Origin: an uncultured Prevotellaceae bacterium
GTDB lineage: Bacteria; Bacteroidota; Bacteroidia; Bacteroidales; Bacteroidaceae
Assembly (NCBI GenBank): GCA_902786665.1
Contig: CADADN010000008.1
Location: 23,734 to 87,733 of the forward strand
Length of the DNA: 64,000 nt
Reading direction: 5' to 3'
The notes under the pieces are model-generated. The model had not been told where the DNA came from. It did no database searches and saw only the letters and a program-made list of their open reading frames with translations. Below are positions 35,835 through 44,038 of the stretch, one piece after another. The translations under genes and the position numbers were made by a program. How positions within the stretch are numbered: the stretch's first letter is position 1; every line of letters starts with the position of its first letter.

Positions 35835-36257
35835 TCAGCGTTTTGCACAGTCCGGGCACAACCCCCTGACGAGCAAACTAACCGTTGCCGACTGGAATCC
35901 CTCAGGAAGGTCAACACAAGGAACAGACGTGTCTTCCAGGCAGAATGTCCTACCGCAGGCCTCGCAATGGAAATGTGGGTGTTCATCGTCGTCGAAGTCG
36001 CCATGCCGGCTCCTGCACAATTCATACCTTGCACCGGCTCCCCCTCCGTCTTCGATGACATGGACGAGGTGGTGGGCTTTGAAAAGCGTGAGCACTCTGA
36101 AAATGCCAGACTTGTCGATGGTGAGGATTTTCCTTTCCAACTCAGCCATCGTCATAGGTTGAGAAGAACGGTCAAGCTCCCTTGCCACCACGATGCGATT
36201 TGCAGTCACCTTGACCCCATGACTTTCAAGCATCTCCACATACTCTTTGCTGTCCAT
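35835..36257 (-). CDS. Fur-family metal-responsive transcriptional regulator
   Basis: 140 residues. N-terminal winged helix: YVEMLESHGVKVTANRIVVA and ERKILTIDKSGIFRVLTLF. The dimerisation domain has metal ligands HPHFHCEACGRTFCL and a C-terminal CPDC pair, forming the structural four-cysteine zinc site (CEAC/CPDC). Metal sensed (Fe, Zn or peroxide) cannot be decided by eye. It is convergent with the barrel gene upstream and divergent from the LolA-like gene. Family typically represses metal uptake genes. Confidence 0.9.
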   Translation of the reverse strand: MDSKEYVEMLESHGVKVTANRIVVARELDRSSQPMTMAELERKILTIDKSGIFRVLTLFKAHHLVHVIEDGGGAGARYELCRSRHGDFDDDEHPHFHCEACGRTFCLEDTSVPCVDLPEGFQSATVSLLVRGLCPDCAKR

Positions 36258-36324
36258 TTGCGTATTTTTGTGCGAAAGTAATCAATTATCAACAAAAAAA
36301 AGACAATGGATAGCAAAAGTTTTG

Positions 36325-36332
36325 TAATTTTG
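36325..36332 (+). promoter_or_regulatory. -7 box for the LolA-like gene
   Basis: TAATTTTG matches TAnnTTTG. The predicted start near 36338 lies after an in-frame ATG at 36332, so translation most likely begins at 36359. Confidence 0.6.
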
Positions 36333-36358
36333 TGTCCGACATCCAATCCATATGCGAT

Positions 36359-36988
36359 ATGAAGTTAAAGAAAGCGTCCATTTTCATCACCTTACTCTCT
36401 GTTCTGGCTTTTTCAAGTTCATGGACGGCTCGCGCCAACACGAGCAGCAACGAGTCTCGCAAAATCTTCGACTACACTTACAACCTTGTGTTCGGCCCAC
36501 AAGGCTCCTCCCTTTCCTACAATGTGAACATCATCGGCATACTGAATGTGAGCGGTTCGATATGGCACAAGAACAAAAAGCGACGATACTCCGAGTCACG
36601 TTACATGAGTTGGAACGACGGCCAGAAAGAATACTATGTCGACAACAAGAAAAAGACGGTGAGCCTATACATTGCCGGCACCCGAAAAAGCGAGCGTTAT
36701 GGCAACAACTTCACGTTCCATCCCGATGACTACACTTACTCCCACAAGGAGACGAAAACCACGTATGAGTTGAACATCGACGCGCGGAAGGAAGTGAGTG
36801 GCATCAAACATATGATAGCTATCATCGACAAGCGCACACGCGCCCCCAAATATCTAAAGATAAAGGTGTTATGGTTTTGGACAACAGTCAGCATAACCAA
36901 TTTCCGCAGTGGTATCAGCGACGACGTATTCATTTTCCCCGCGGAAAGATTCAAATCCTACGCCTTCATCGACCGGCGGAAGAAATAA
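36359..36988 (+). CDS. Secreted LolA-like protein
   Basis: 209 residues with signal peptide (MKLKKASIFITLLSVLAFSSSWTARA). The mature part is beta-rich, with VSGSIWHKNKKRRYSESRYM, MSWNDGQKEYYVDNKKKTVSLY and ending SDDVFIFPAERFKSYAFIDRR. The overall pattern resembles the LolA/LppX-like fold used by Bacteroidetes for periplasmic lipoprotein chaperones, but sequence signatures are weak. Start chosen because the promoter at 36325-36332 would exclude the ATG at 36332. Convergent with the FMN-binding protein; a long hairpin lies between them. Confidence 0.5.
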   Translation: MKLKKASIFITLLSVLAFSSSWTARANTSSNESRKIFDYTYNLVFGPQGSSLSYNVNIIGILNVSGSIWHKNKKRRYSESRYMSWNDGQKEYYVDNKKKTVSLYIAGTRKSERYGNNFTFHPDDYTYSHKETKTTYELNIDARKEVSGIKHMIAIIDKRTRAPKYLKIKVLWFWTTVSITNFRSGISDDVFIFPAERFKSYAFIDRRKK

Positions 36989-37027
36989 GCACGGAATCCT
37001 GCATCCTCCATACACACCGCCATCAAC

Positions 37028-37067
37028 ACATTCGCACTTGCGTGGATAGCCACACAAGTGCGAATGT
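37028..37067. terminator. Long inverted repeat between convergent genes
   Basis: ACATTCGCACTTG (37028-37040) pairs perfectly with CAAGTGCGAATGT (37055-37067). An inner GTGG/CCAC stem is possible. It lies between convergent stops at 36988 and 37112, so a bidirectional transcription barrier is plausible. It has no adjacent T-run, so it is not a classical terminator. Confidence 0.5.
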
Positions 37068-37111
37068 CATAACTGAGCGTATCCTGCCACCACGTGGTGG
37101 AGACAAGAAGG

Positions 37112-37513
37112 CTATTTTTTGTTCTTCTTGTAATATTCCAGACCTCTTTTGACGGTCTTTTTCACACAATTGGAAGAGATGGTGGCACCAGTGACGCCGT
37201 CAACTTTCGCATTGATGGCACTGTTGACTGTCATGCCATTCCACTTGCTCAGGATGCCGTTCTTCACTTTCAAGAAATACTTGGGTGTCTCCTGATTGGG
37301 CAATGCCTCCACTTTGACAACTTTGTTGTTGGAGATGTAAATCTTCAAAGGTGTGGGACCATTGTAACCCTTGATGTCGGATGCAATGGTCGTGGTGTTG
37401 ACGATGGTCTGGTTTCCACTTTTTGTAATGACCGGCTCACCAGGCATGGCACTTACCATGAGAGCTGCTGCCAAAAGAGTGAAAACAGTCTTTTTGATGT
37501 TGTTGATATTCAT
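37112..37513 (-). CDS. Exported FMN-binding domain protein
   Basis: 133 residues; signal peptide (MNINNIKKTVFTLLAAALMVSA). The C-terminal part contains the FMN-binding domain signature DGVTGATISSNCVKK, where the Thr/Ser after GAT is a candidate site for covalent flavin attachment as in RnfG/NqrC-like domains. The preceding KIYISNNKVVKVEALPNQET is also typical. A periplasmic electron-carrying role is inferred. It has no electron-transfer partners adjacent. An 8-bp-period array lies just upstream. Confidence 0.85.
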   Translation of the reverse strand: MNINNIKKTVFTLLAAALMVSAMPGEPVITKSGNQTIVNTTTIASDIKGYNGPTPLKIYISNNKVVKVEALPNQETPKYFLKVKNGILSKWNGMTVNSAINAKVDGVTGATISSNCVKKTVKRGLEYYKKNKK

Positions 37514-37545
37514 TTTTCTTGTTTTTTATGATTGTTGATTCGTTG

Positions 37546-37609
37546 TTTCGGGATAACGGGATTTCGGGATAACGGTATAACGGAATAACGGTATAACGGA
37601 ATAACGATT
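37546..37609. repeat. 8-bp-period tandem array
   Basis: Eight units in exact 8-nt register: TTTCGGGA, TAACGGGA, TTTCGGGA, TAACGGTA, TAACGGAA, TAACGGTA, TAACGGAA, TAACGATT. It lies between the FMN-binding gene and the TraB/GumN gene. The TTCGGGATAA core recurs in the 43-bp units at 60138-60290. Confidence 0.85.
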
Positions 37610-37655
37610 TTAGTAATAAACGACAACTCGAGAATCCGGTATTGCCGTTACAGGG

Positions 37656-38561
37656 TCATTCCATAGGAGTCACCTCATAACCCGCCTGCCTGAGTAGATG
37701 CAAGACGCCCTTTTCACCTACGAGATGTGCAGCCCCTACGGCAAAGAGTGTGGGCTTCTCTTTCATAATGGCAGGCATCTGGGCAATCCAATCAGCATTT
37801 CGACCATACACCAGGAGTTCGTCTTCTTCGTCTGTAGAGTCACATCCGTCGCCGAGGTTCTTTTCTTCCATACTCTCAATGCCCTCCAGGTCTTTCGAAT
37901 AATACGCCTTCACGATGCTTTCTGTCAGCTGCAAATAATAGTCCTGATGCTCTATGAAACAGTTTAGCAGTTGTTTCTGTCGTTCCAAAGTCTGTCCTTG
38001 GAGCAAAACCTTGATTTGATAGTCTATGGTTTCCAGTCCCAACACCCCTTTTCCGTCTTTTTTTGCCTGCGTCTGCACATAAGTGTCGATGCCGTCATTC
38101 ACATTGAACGAGGGCTCTTTCTTCAAATACAAGAGGGAGGTGAGTTGCACGAGAAGTGCAGCTGGGGTGAACTGTCCCATCTGCGCCCCTACGGCGGGAT
38201 TGCTGAGGTCTGCGCCGAGCAGCTGTTTCATCAATGCATTGAGTGCATCCATTTCCTCCTTTGAAAGGATTTGCTGAAGTTTCTGCCCGTCGGGGAGCAT
38301 CATGGCCTTTTGCATCTTCATCAGGTTTTCCGGCTTCATCATGTCCTCCATGACCACTTCCCCACACACTTGGTCCACCTCTGCAATCGCCTTGGAGAAT
38401 CCGGGAATTTCCTTGGCGAAGGAAGATGAGGCAAAGTGGTAGGTGCCAAGTACATAAGATGGTTTGTCAAGCCCGTTTCCTGAAATGCTGAACAATAGCT
38501 GCGCCTGCACCATCATGGTTCCCATCAGCATGCAAGTCAGCAAAAAAACCATTCGTTTCAT
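37656..38561 (-). CDS. TraB/GumN family protein
   Basis: 301 residues; signal peptide ending VQAQ. Family marks are YVLGTYHFASSSF near the N-terminus (GxxH) and VGAAHLVGEKGVLHLL near the C-terminus (GxxH repeat). TraB/GumN proteins are proposed metalloproteases; catalytic activity for this one is unproven. A TAATTTTG box on the minus strand (38600-38593) could serve as its -7 element. It stands alone between the repeat array and the histidine phosphatase gene on the other strand. Confidence 0.9.
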   Translation of the reverse strand: MKRMVFLLTCMLMGTMMVQAQLLFSISGNGLDKPSYVLGTYHFASSSFAKEIPGFSKAIAEVDQVCGEVVMEDMMKPENLMKMQKAMMLPDGQKLQQILSKEEMDALNALMKQLLGADLSNPAVGAQMGQFTPAALLVQLTSLLYLKKEPSFNVNDGIDTYVQTQAKKDGKGVLGLETIDYQIKVLLQGQTLERQKQLLNCFIEHQDYYLQLTESIVKAYYSKDLEGIESMEEKNLGDGCDSTDEEDELLVYGRNADWIAQMPAIMKEKPTLFAVGAAHLVGEKGVLHLLRQAGYEVTPME

Positions 38562-38778
38562 AAATTCTTGTCTAAAATGTTGGTTTCTGTGGCAAAATTA
38601 CAACAATTGAACCAAGAAATAGAGGATTATGAGTTAAAAAGTGAAGAATGAAAGTTAAAAAATAAAAAATGCTTACAGAAGTGAGGAAACCAGGAAAACC
38701 AAGATAGCTAAAATAAAGAATAAACAGGAAAAGCAATAGAGGATGTGAATGCTCATTTCATAAAAATAGTTTCATTAT

Positions 38779-38809
38779 TTTGTGGGTTCGCTTAATTTCA
38801 TTATTTTTG
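38779..38809 (+). promoter_or_regulatory. Bacteroidetes promoter for the histidine phosphatase gene
   Basis: TTTG at 38779-38782, 19-nt spacer, TATTTTTG at 38802-38809. The expected start near 38815 excludes the ATG at 38811 and places translation initiation at 38829. A nearby AT-rich stretch (38630-38700) shows loosely repeated AGGAAAA segments. Confidence 0.75.
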
Positions 38810-38828
38810 CATGATAATTCGCAAGACC

Positions 38829-40118
38829 ATGAGAAAAGTCATCCTCACCATAGCCATCACTCTTGCCGTCGTGGGCGTTTCAGCCCAAGTGTCACGAGAT
38901 GAAATCAAGGAGAACATCTATCGTTCTGGGAGCAACTACTATGCCTACCCCGGTCCCACCCAGAAGAAGTTGACTAAAGCTCCCAAAGGCTATGCACCTT
39001 ATTATATCAGCCATTATGGGCGCCATGGTTCCCGCCACCTCATCAACGATAGCGACTACGACAAGGCTTGGAAGCCACTGCTTCGTGCCGACTCATTGGG
39101 CAAGCTGACCTCTTTGGGCAAGGACGTGCTTCGTCGGGTGACAATCATCCGTCAGGATGCTGAGAAGCGCCATGGCGAACTGACTCTCCTTGGCGCGGAG
39201 CAGCATCAGGCCATCGGCAACAGAATGTATGAACGCTTCCCTGAAGTGTTCAAAGGCAAGACACGTGTCGATGCGAAGAGCACGGTGGTCATCCGCTGCA
39301 TCCTTTCCATGGAGAACGCCCTGCAAGCCTTGCTGCGCCACAATCCTAACCTTGACATCCGCCATGATGCGAGCGAGCACGATATGTGGTATATGAACTT
39401 CAAGGACAGTGAGTTGGACAAGAAGAAGATGCCCGACGATTTGAGCAAAGTTTACGACGATTTTTGCAAGCGTCACCAACATAACGACCGTCTGATGAAC
39501 GCCCTGTTCAACGACCAGAATTATTGGCAGAACGAGGTGAACGCCCAAGAACTGTCTTATCACCTCTTCAAATTGGCCTCGAACCTTCAGAGCACCGAAC
39601 TTCGTCATGGAATGACCCTCTATGACATTTTCAACAACGACGAGCTATACGACCATTGGCTACAAACCAATGCGTGGTGGTACATTCATTATGGTCCGTG
39701 CCCCCTCAACGGTGGTGTCTCTCCCTATTCGCAACGCAATTTGCTACGCGTGATGCTCGAGGAAGCCGACAGCTGCCTGCAACTCCCCCACCCCGGTGCC
39801 ACCCTTCGATATGGTCACGAGGTGTGCGTGATGCCGCTGGCCTGCCTGCTGGAACTCGATGACTTCGGCAAGCCGATAGCCGACCTTGAGCGTCTTGACG
39901 ACGAAGGTTGGCACTGCTACAAAATCTTCCCGATGGCGTGCAACATCCAAATCATATTCTACCACCTGAAGAAAGGCAATGGACCCATCCTGCTGAAAGT
40001 CCTTCTCAATGAGAACGAGGCACGTCTTCCGCTCACCCCGGTCAGTGGTCCTTATTACAAATGGGACGATTTCAGGGCATATTACATGAAAAAACTAAGG
40101 AATTATGAATCGAATTGA
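38829..40118 (+). CDS. Exported histidine-type phosphatase (MINPP/phytase-like)
   Basis: About 429 residues; signal peptide ending GVSAQ. The catalytic RHG motif is in YISHYGRHGSRHLINDSDYD. A late RYGHEVCVMPLA block supplies the proton donor HE. This matches histidine acid phosphatases of the multiple inositol polyphosphate phosphatase kind known from Bacteroidales. It probably hydrolyses inositol phosphates or other phosphate esters in the periplasm or at the cell surface. The downstream lipoprotein starts 22 nt after its stop, so both may be co-transcribed. Substrate is inferred from family, not seen. Confidence 0.87.
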   Translation: MRKVILTIAITLAVVGVSAQVSRDEIKENIYRSGSNYYAYPGPTQKKLTKAPKGYAPYYISHYGRHGSRHLINDSDYDKAWKPLLRADSLGKLTSLGKDVLRRVTIIRQDAEKRHGELTLLGAEQHQAIGNRMYERFPEVFKGKTRVDAKSTVVIRCILSMENALQALLRHNPNLDIRHDASEHDMWYMNFKDSELDKKKMPDDLSKVYDDFCKRHQHNDRLMNALFNDQNYWQNEVNAQELSYHLFKLASNLQSTELRHGMTLYDIFNNDELYDHWLQTNAWWYIHYGPCPLNGGVSPYSQRNLLRVMLEEADSCLQLPHPGATLRYGHEVCVMPLACLLELDDFGKPIADLERLDDEGWHCYKIFPMACNIQIIFYHLKKGNGPILLKVLLNENEARLPLTPVSGPYYKWDDFRAYYMKKLRNYESN

Positions 40119-40140
40119 AAACAAAGTCAACCATATCGAT

Positions 40141-40764
40141 ATGAAACGAGTAATCATTGTTTTTGCCACCTTGTTGCTGCTGGCAAGCTGCTGGAAGAAA
40201 GGCGAGAAAGCCGACCCATCCACTAACGACCCCCAGAACACGACGGAAAACACCGTCAAGGCTTTTGAGCAACCACACATCGACGGTGACCCGCAAAGCG
40301 ATGAATATGTCATCGCACGTGTGAATGCCATCTACGACAACATTTTCAAGGAGAATTACCCTGTTATCGGAGAAGACGGTGAGGAAATTCTTCCAAGCGA
40401 CGACACCCCTTCGCCAGACGAGAAATTCTTCACGAAGGATTGGAACGATTTGTTGTCCAAGGTATATGAGTATGAAAGCGCAAACAACCCCGACGGCCAA
40501 GGTCTCTTGGATTTCGACTATTGGGCATGGCTGGACCCCGACGAGGAAATAGGGAAGCTCTCCATTTCCGACGTCTCGGTGGTGAAGCGCGACAAAGAGC
40601 GCTCGGTCGTGGAGCTTTCCCTGAACAACAAGGGCAACAAGACCCACGTGCGCCTGGAACTGAAGTTCGAGCGTGGGGAATGGTACATCGACAATCTCAT
40701 CAATTTGGATGATAATAATTACGACATGCGTAAAAAGATGAATGAATATCTCAAGAAGAATTGA
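40141..40764 (+). CDS. Small lipoprotein, DUF3828-like
   Basis: About 207 residues from ATG 40141 (upstream ATG 40105 would overlap the previous stop). Lipobox LLASC followed by WKKGEKADPSTND. The mature part carries a linker rich in Asp, Asn, Glu and Thr, then a compact domain with LLDFDYWAWLDPDEEIG and GEWYIDNLINLDD. These last segments resemble DUF3828-type domains, with low certainty. Function unknown. Convergent with the DUF3298-like gene; the two stops are 12 nt apart. Confidence 0.6.
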   Translation: MKRVIIVFATLLLLASCWKKGEKADPSTNDPQNTTENTVKAFEQPHIDGDPQSDEYVIARVNAIYDNIFKENYPVIGEDGEEILPSDDTPSPDEKFFTKDWNDLLSKVYEYESANNPDGQGLLDFDYWAWLDPDEEIGKLSISDVSVVKRDKERSVVELSLNNKGNKTHVRLELKFERGEWYIDNLINLDDNNYDMRKKMNEYLKKN

Positions 40765-40776
40765 CGGTGGTGGCCC

Positions 40777-41886
40777 TTACCACCACTTGTCCTTTGAGAT
40801 GTATTTTCTTAGCTTGTCCTTCCCGATGATGAAATGTGAGATGCCGTCTGCATATGCTCCAACCTGATAGGGTTGGAAACTGAACACCACACCGTCCTCA
40901 TAGATGGCTGCTTGTGGCAGTTCGGCATCTCCCATCTCCAGCCCTTCCTTCTTCATCTCCTCCTGCAAGAGTTCCTTGATTGCCTCCCCTGCCTTTTGAC
41001 GGAAAAGCGTCTTGTTCACCAGCCTTTCCTTCTTCTCCATATCAAACGTGACATAGTGCTCGAGAGGGAAATCGTGCGCCCCATAGGCATACAGATTGGT
41101 AGCCACGAAAAAGGTGACATATCTGTCGGAAACGTATCTGGGAGAAATGAAGATGCGCAAGTAAGTCAAAGGGAAAGAGAAATCGAGATTTTTCAAATAG
41201 TACACCTGCCTCATGTACAAGTCTCGGAAATGGTCAACAACGGCCTGCCCGTCGTTGATGTCTTCTATTTCGAATGCTTCCGGGTGATTTCTTTTCAGTA
41301 CCTGAGTGGGCAGCATCGTGTTGTCGATGTTTGCCTCCAAAAACACATCGTCGAAATACATCATGTCCATATTGGTGATGCTGTCGATGAAGTTGATGGC
41401 CCAGCTTTTGAGGAAGTCCCATTGTTCACCGTCCTGCATTGGATAGTCAACGATGATCTTGTATCCGAAATTGTTGGTGTCGCATAACTTGAAATTGCAG
41501 GGTGACACCGACTCGCACCTGACGAAGAGTTTGGGATATTTGTTGGTCACCAGCATGTCGTTGTTCTTGAAACTGTCCAAAGGCAGCCTCAACTTCTCCA
41601 CTCCCAAACGTCCACAAATATCGCCATCCTGATAGAGGGTGTCCTCCGGCACGGCAGGCCCGATGACGAAAGTCTCTCTCGTCTGAGATACCAGCGAAAG
41701 GAAATGCACGTTTTCATAATTCTCATAAAGCAAGTAGTACTCCAGCCCCCCCACATTCATAAGAGAGTCGGAAGTAGAGAATTTTGCCTCGTCAATGAAT
41801 CCGGCATACCTCTGAGCCATAGCCTCCCCACTCGCCAGCACATAAGCCAGCAAGGAGCAAAAACAACATAAGTATCTGAAATGCAT
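40777..41886 (-). CDS. DUF3298-containing (RsiV-like) exported protein
   Basis: 369 residues; signal peptide ending GEAMAQ. The C-terminal region shows NLYAYGAHDFPLEHYVTFDM, ERLVNKTLF and VVFSFQPYQVGAYADGIS, the characteristic DUF3298 pattern found in RsiV-like lysozyme-binding proteins. The N-terminal half is beta-rich and matches the accompanying PdaC/DUF4163-like part only loosely. A minus-strand TACTTTTG at 41948-41941 is a plausible -7 box. No anti-sigma-like transmembrane helix is present, so a regulatory role as in RsiV is not supported. Confidence 0.75.
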   Translation of the reverse strand: MHFRYLCCFCSLLAYVLASGEAMAQRYAGFIDEAKFSTSDSLMNVGGLEYYLLYENYENVHFLSLVSQTRETFVIGPAVPEDTLYQDGDICGRLGVEKLRLPLDSFKNNDMLVTNKYPKLFVRCESVSPCNFKLCDTNNFGYKIIVDYPMQDGEQWDFLKSWAINFIDSITNMDMMYFDDVFLEANIDNTMLPTQVLKRNHPEAFEIEDINDGQAVVDHFRDLYMRQVYYLKNLDFSFPLTYLRIFISPRYVSDRYVTFFVATNLYAYGAHDFPLEHYVTFDMEKKERLVNKTLFRQKAGEAIKELLQEEMKKEGLEMGDAELPQAAIYEDGVVFSFQPYQVGAYADGISHFIIGKDKLRKYISKDKWW

Positions 41887-41989
41887 AATGTTACCTCAAA
41901 ACACACAATCTCCAATCCACCTTGTCGGATTATCGGATTGCAAAAGTAGTCATTTTCTTGAAAACGGAGAAAAAAAAGAGTAACATTTT

Positions 41990-43090
41990 TCATCGGAAGG
42001 AGTTGACAGCCCCGGCAACCTTTTCCAAGTCCTCGTCAGTCAGTTCAGGCCCCAAGGGTAGGCTGAGTTCGGTGGCGTGTATCCGTTCGGTGACGACAAG
42101 AGGTCGATGGCTCCATGCCCTGCCACATTTCTGCAAATGAGGCGGCACGGGATAATGCACCTGCGCCTCCACGCCTTGTTGTGCCAAATGCTCCCGCAAC
42201 CTGTCCCTTTCTTCACACAAGACAGGATAGATATGCCACACATTGGCCTCCCTCGGAGCTGGCGCAGGCAATGTTATCAATGGGTTTCGCAAGGCATCCC
42301 CATACCATTCGGCGATGTCCTGCCTTCGCTTGTTATCATCATCCAGATGCCTTAGCTTCACCCTTAGGACTGCCGCCTGCATCTCATCCATCCTTGAATT
42401 CCTCCCAGCGTAATCGAAGATGTATTTCCTGGATGAGCCATAGTTCCCCAATGCCCTTACCATGTCGGCCAACTGCTTGTCATTGGTGGTGACCGCTCCG
42501 GCATCGCCTATGGCACCAAGGTTCTTGGTGGGATAGAAACTGTGTCCTGCAGCGTCTCCCAATGCTCCGGTCCTCCTGTCTCCGAACTTGCATCCATGCG
42601 CCTGGGCATTGTCTTCCACGAGCAGCAATCCGTGCTCCCTGCAAATGTCGGCTATCTTCTCCGTAAAAGCACACCTGCCATAGAGGTGAACGATCATGAC
42701 CGACCTTGTGCGCTTTGTGATGCATTCTTCAATCTTCCGTTCATCAATCTGCATGGTCAGTGGGTCTGGCTCAACGAGTACAGGCACAAGGTTGTTTTCT
42801 GTTATAGCGAGGATGGATGCGATGTAAGTGTTGGCAGGCACGATGACCTCGTCTCCACGGGCCATCACCCCCATCTCAACATATGCCCTGTAAATCAAGG
42901 TGAGCGCGTCAAGCCCGTTTCCCACACCGACGCAATGCTCCGTTCCTAAGTATCGGGCATATTCGGTTTCAAACCGCTCCAATTGACACCCCCTGAGATA
43001 CCATCCAGAAGCCATCACCTCATCTACAACCGCGCCCAATTCGTGTTGATATGGCGCGTTTCGCTTGGCCAAATCCAAATAGTGAACCAT
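41990..43090 (-). CDS. DegT/DnrJ/EryC1/StrS aminotransferase (sugar transaminase)
   Basis: 366 residues from ATG 43090. PLP-dependent sugar aminotransferase with the Lys motif HSFYPTKNLGAIGDAGAV, EVIVPANTYIASILAI and a late ALGNYGSSRKYIFDYAGRNS followed by RMDEMQAAVLRVKLRHLD. This last block is typical of QdtB/FdtB-type enzymes that aminate 3-keto-6-deoxy dTDP-sugars. It is isolated from dTDP-sugar ketoisomerase and acetyltransferase genes, so the substrate is unclear. A TACCTTTG box at 43102-43095 (minus) is only 4 nt upstream of the ATG, so the transcript may be almost leaderless. A longer frame to 43252 runs through that promoter and is rejected. Confidence 0.9.
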   Translation of the reverse strand: MVHYLDLAKRNAPYQHELGAVVDEVMASGWYLRGCQLERFETEYARYLGTEHCVGVGNGLDALTLIYRAYVEMGVMARGDEVIVPANTYIASILAITENNLVPVLVEPDPLTMQIDERKIEECITKRTRSVMIVHLYGRCAFTEKIADICREHGLLLVEDNAQAHGCKFGDRRTGALGDAAGHSFYPTKNLGAIGDAGAVTTNDKQLADMVRALGNYGSSRKYIFDYAGRNSRMDEMQAAVLRVKLRHLDDDNKRRQDIAEWYGDALRNPLITLPAPAPREANVWHIYPVLCEERDRLREHLAQQGVEAQVHYPVPPHLQKCGRAWSHRPLVVTERIHATELSLPLGPELTDEDLEKVAGAVNSFR

Positions 43091-43094
43091 AGTG

Positions 43095-43102
43095 CAAAGG
43101 TA
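43095..43102 (-). promoter_or_regulatory. -7 box abutting the DegT gene
   Basis: TACCTTTG on the minus strand, ending 5 nt from the start codon. If functional, the mRNA starts at or next to the ATG. Confidence 0.55.
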
Positions 43103-43165
43103 ACACAATGCGTTGTAAAAACAAAAAAAATAAAGCAAATCCTTTTTTATGCGCCATGATTGTAT

Positions 43166-43173
43166 TATCTTTG
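43166..43173 (+). promoter_or_regulatory. -7 box for the outer-membrane barrel gene
   Basis: TATCTTTG matches TAnnTTTG; the start near 43180 leaves a leader of about 55 nt to the ATG at 43234 and excludes earlier in-frame ATGs. Confidence 0.6.
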
Positions 43174-43233
43174 CAAAAAATTTCTGCCTCACGCCGCCCA
43201 AATGGCAGCGTTCAAGGAGCAAAGAGCAAAGAC

Positions 43234-43902
43234 ATGAAAAGGATTCTATCAAGTATTTTCGCCATCATATTGGCAGCAAGCACTGTTCAAGCACAAGAAT
43301 GGCGTGACGAAAACCGCTGGCACGACCCATTCGACATTTATGCTGGACCGAGGGTGGGTGTCACGGCCAGCAACCTGACCCAATATGACGGCAAATACCT
43401 TTTCAGCCCCTACATAGGCGGCTTCATCCAGACCTATTTCAACAACCATTTCGGAATGAGTTTTGAAATGGGCTACACCCGTTTGGGCACCCATGACGCA
43501 TGGGACAATTTCCATAGTGACGCTGAGATCTCCCGTGAAGACGGCACCATAGACCGCCGTGGCCCTTACGAGTACAGGTTCGACTATTTGGAGACCTTGT
43601 ATAAGATGAGATATTATCCAGTGCGTAATTTCAATGTCATGGCAGGTTTCCTCTTTGGCGTTCACATCAATGCAAAGAGTGAACTTGACAACGAGGATTA
43701 CGACATCATCAAGCACGTGCACAAACGCTCCGCCCATGCCCTGTTTGGTGTAGGTTACGAGAAGGACAAGATTTCCATAGAGGCCATATATGGCTTTCCC
43801 TTATCAAAGCTGGCCTCCACGAGCACTGGAAAGCGCGCCTTGGGCAATGCAAAATTCAACGTATTCATGGTGACCGTGGGTTATCATATCAAGGTTTATT
43901 GA
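43234..43902 (+). CDS. Outer-membrane beta-barrel (PorT-like) protein
   Basis: 222 residues; signal peptide ending TVQAQ. The mature sequence alternates polar and hydrophobic residues with aromatic girdles (YAGPRVGVTASNLTQYDGKY, YIGGFIQTYFNNHFGMSFEM) and ends VTVGYHIKVY with terminal Tyr, as in small Bacteroidetes barrels of the PorT/outer-membrane beta-barrel family. Function not evident. It is followed by a hairpin terminator at 43980-44021. Neighbouring genes on the minus strand are unrelated (DegT upstream, trypsin-like downstream). Confidence 0.82.
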   Translation: MKRILSSIFAIILAASTVQAQEWRDENRWHDPFDIYAGPRVGVTASNLTQYDGKYLFSPYIGGFIQTYFNNHFGMSFEMGYTRLGTHDAWDNFHSDAEISREDGTIDRRGPYEYRFDYLETLYKMRYYPVRNFNVMAGFLFGVHINAKSELDNEDYDIIKHVHKRSAHALFGVGYEKDKISIEAIYGFPLSKLASTSTGKRALGNAKFNVFMVTVGYHIKVY

Positions 43903-43979
43903 TTCCAAAAGGTCTGACGGGGTCGGACTAGTCTGACAGATTGTACAAGCCAGAAAAGACAGACTTCAGCATACACGGA

Positions 43980-44021
43980 GAAGCCCCGATGCCGGTTCGT
44001 TACGGCATCGGGGCTTCTTCA
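43980..44021 (+). terminator. Long hairpin terminator between convergent genes
   Basis: GAAGCCCCGATGCCG (43980-43994) pairs perfectly with CGGCATCGGGGCTTC (44003-44017), followed by a short TTC run. Between the barrel gene stop (43902) and the convergent trypsin-like stop (44039). Confidence 0.8.
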
Positions 44022-44038
44022 TATCATTGCGCGCCATC

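Noticed and set aside
36352-36729. A 125-residue plus frame overlapping the LolA-like gene
   Set aside because: Out of frame with the signal-peptide-bearing gene; no signal or domain in its translation.
41990-43252. A longer DegT reading frame starting at 43252
   Set aside because: The extra 54 residues lie upstream of the minus-strand TACCTTTG box and overlap the divergent barrel gene promoter; the family starts at MVHYLDLAKRN.
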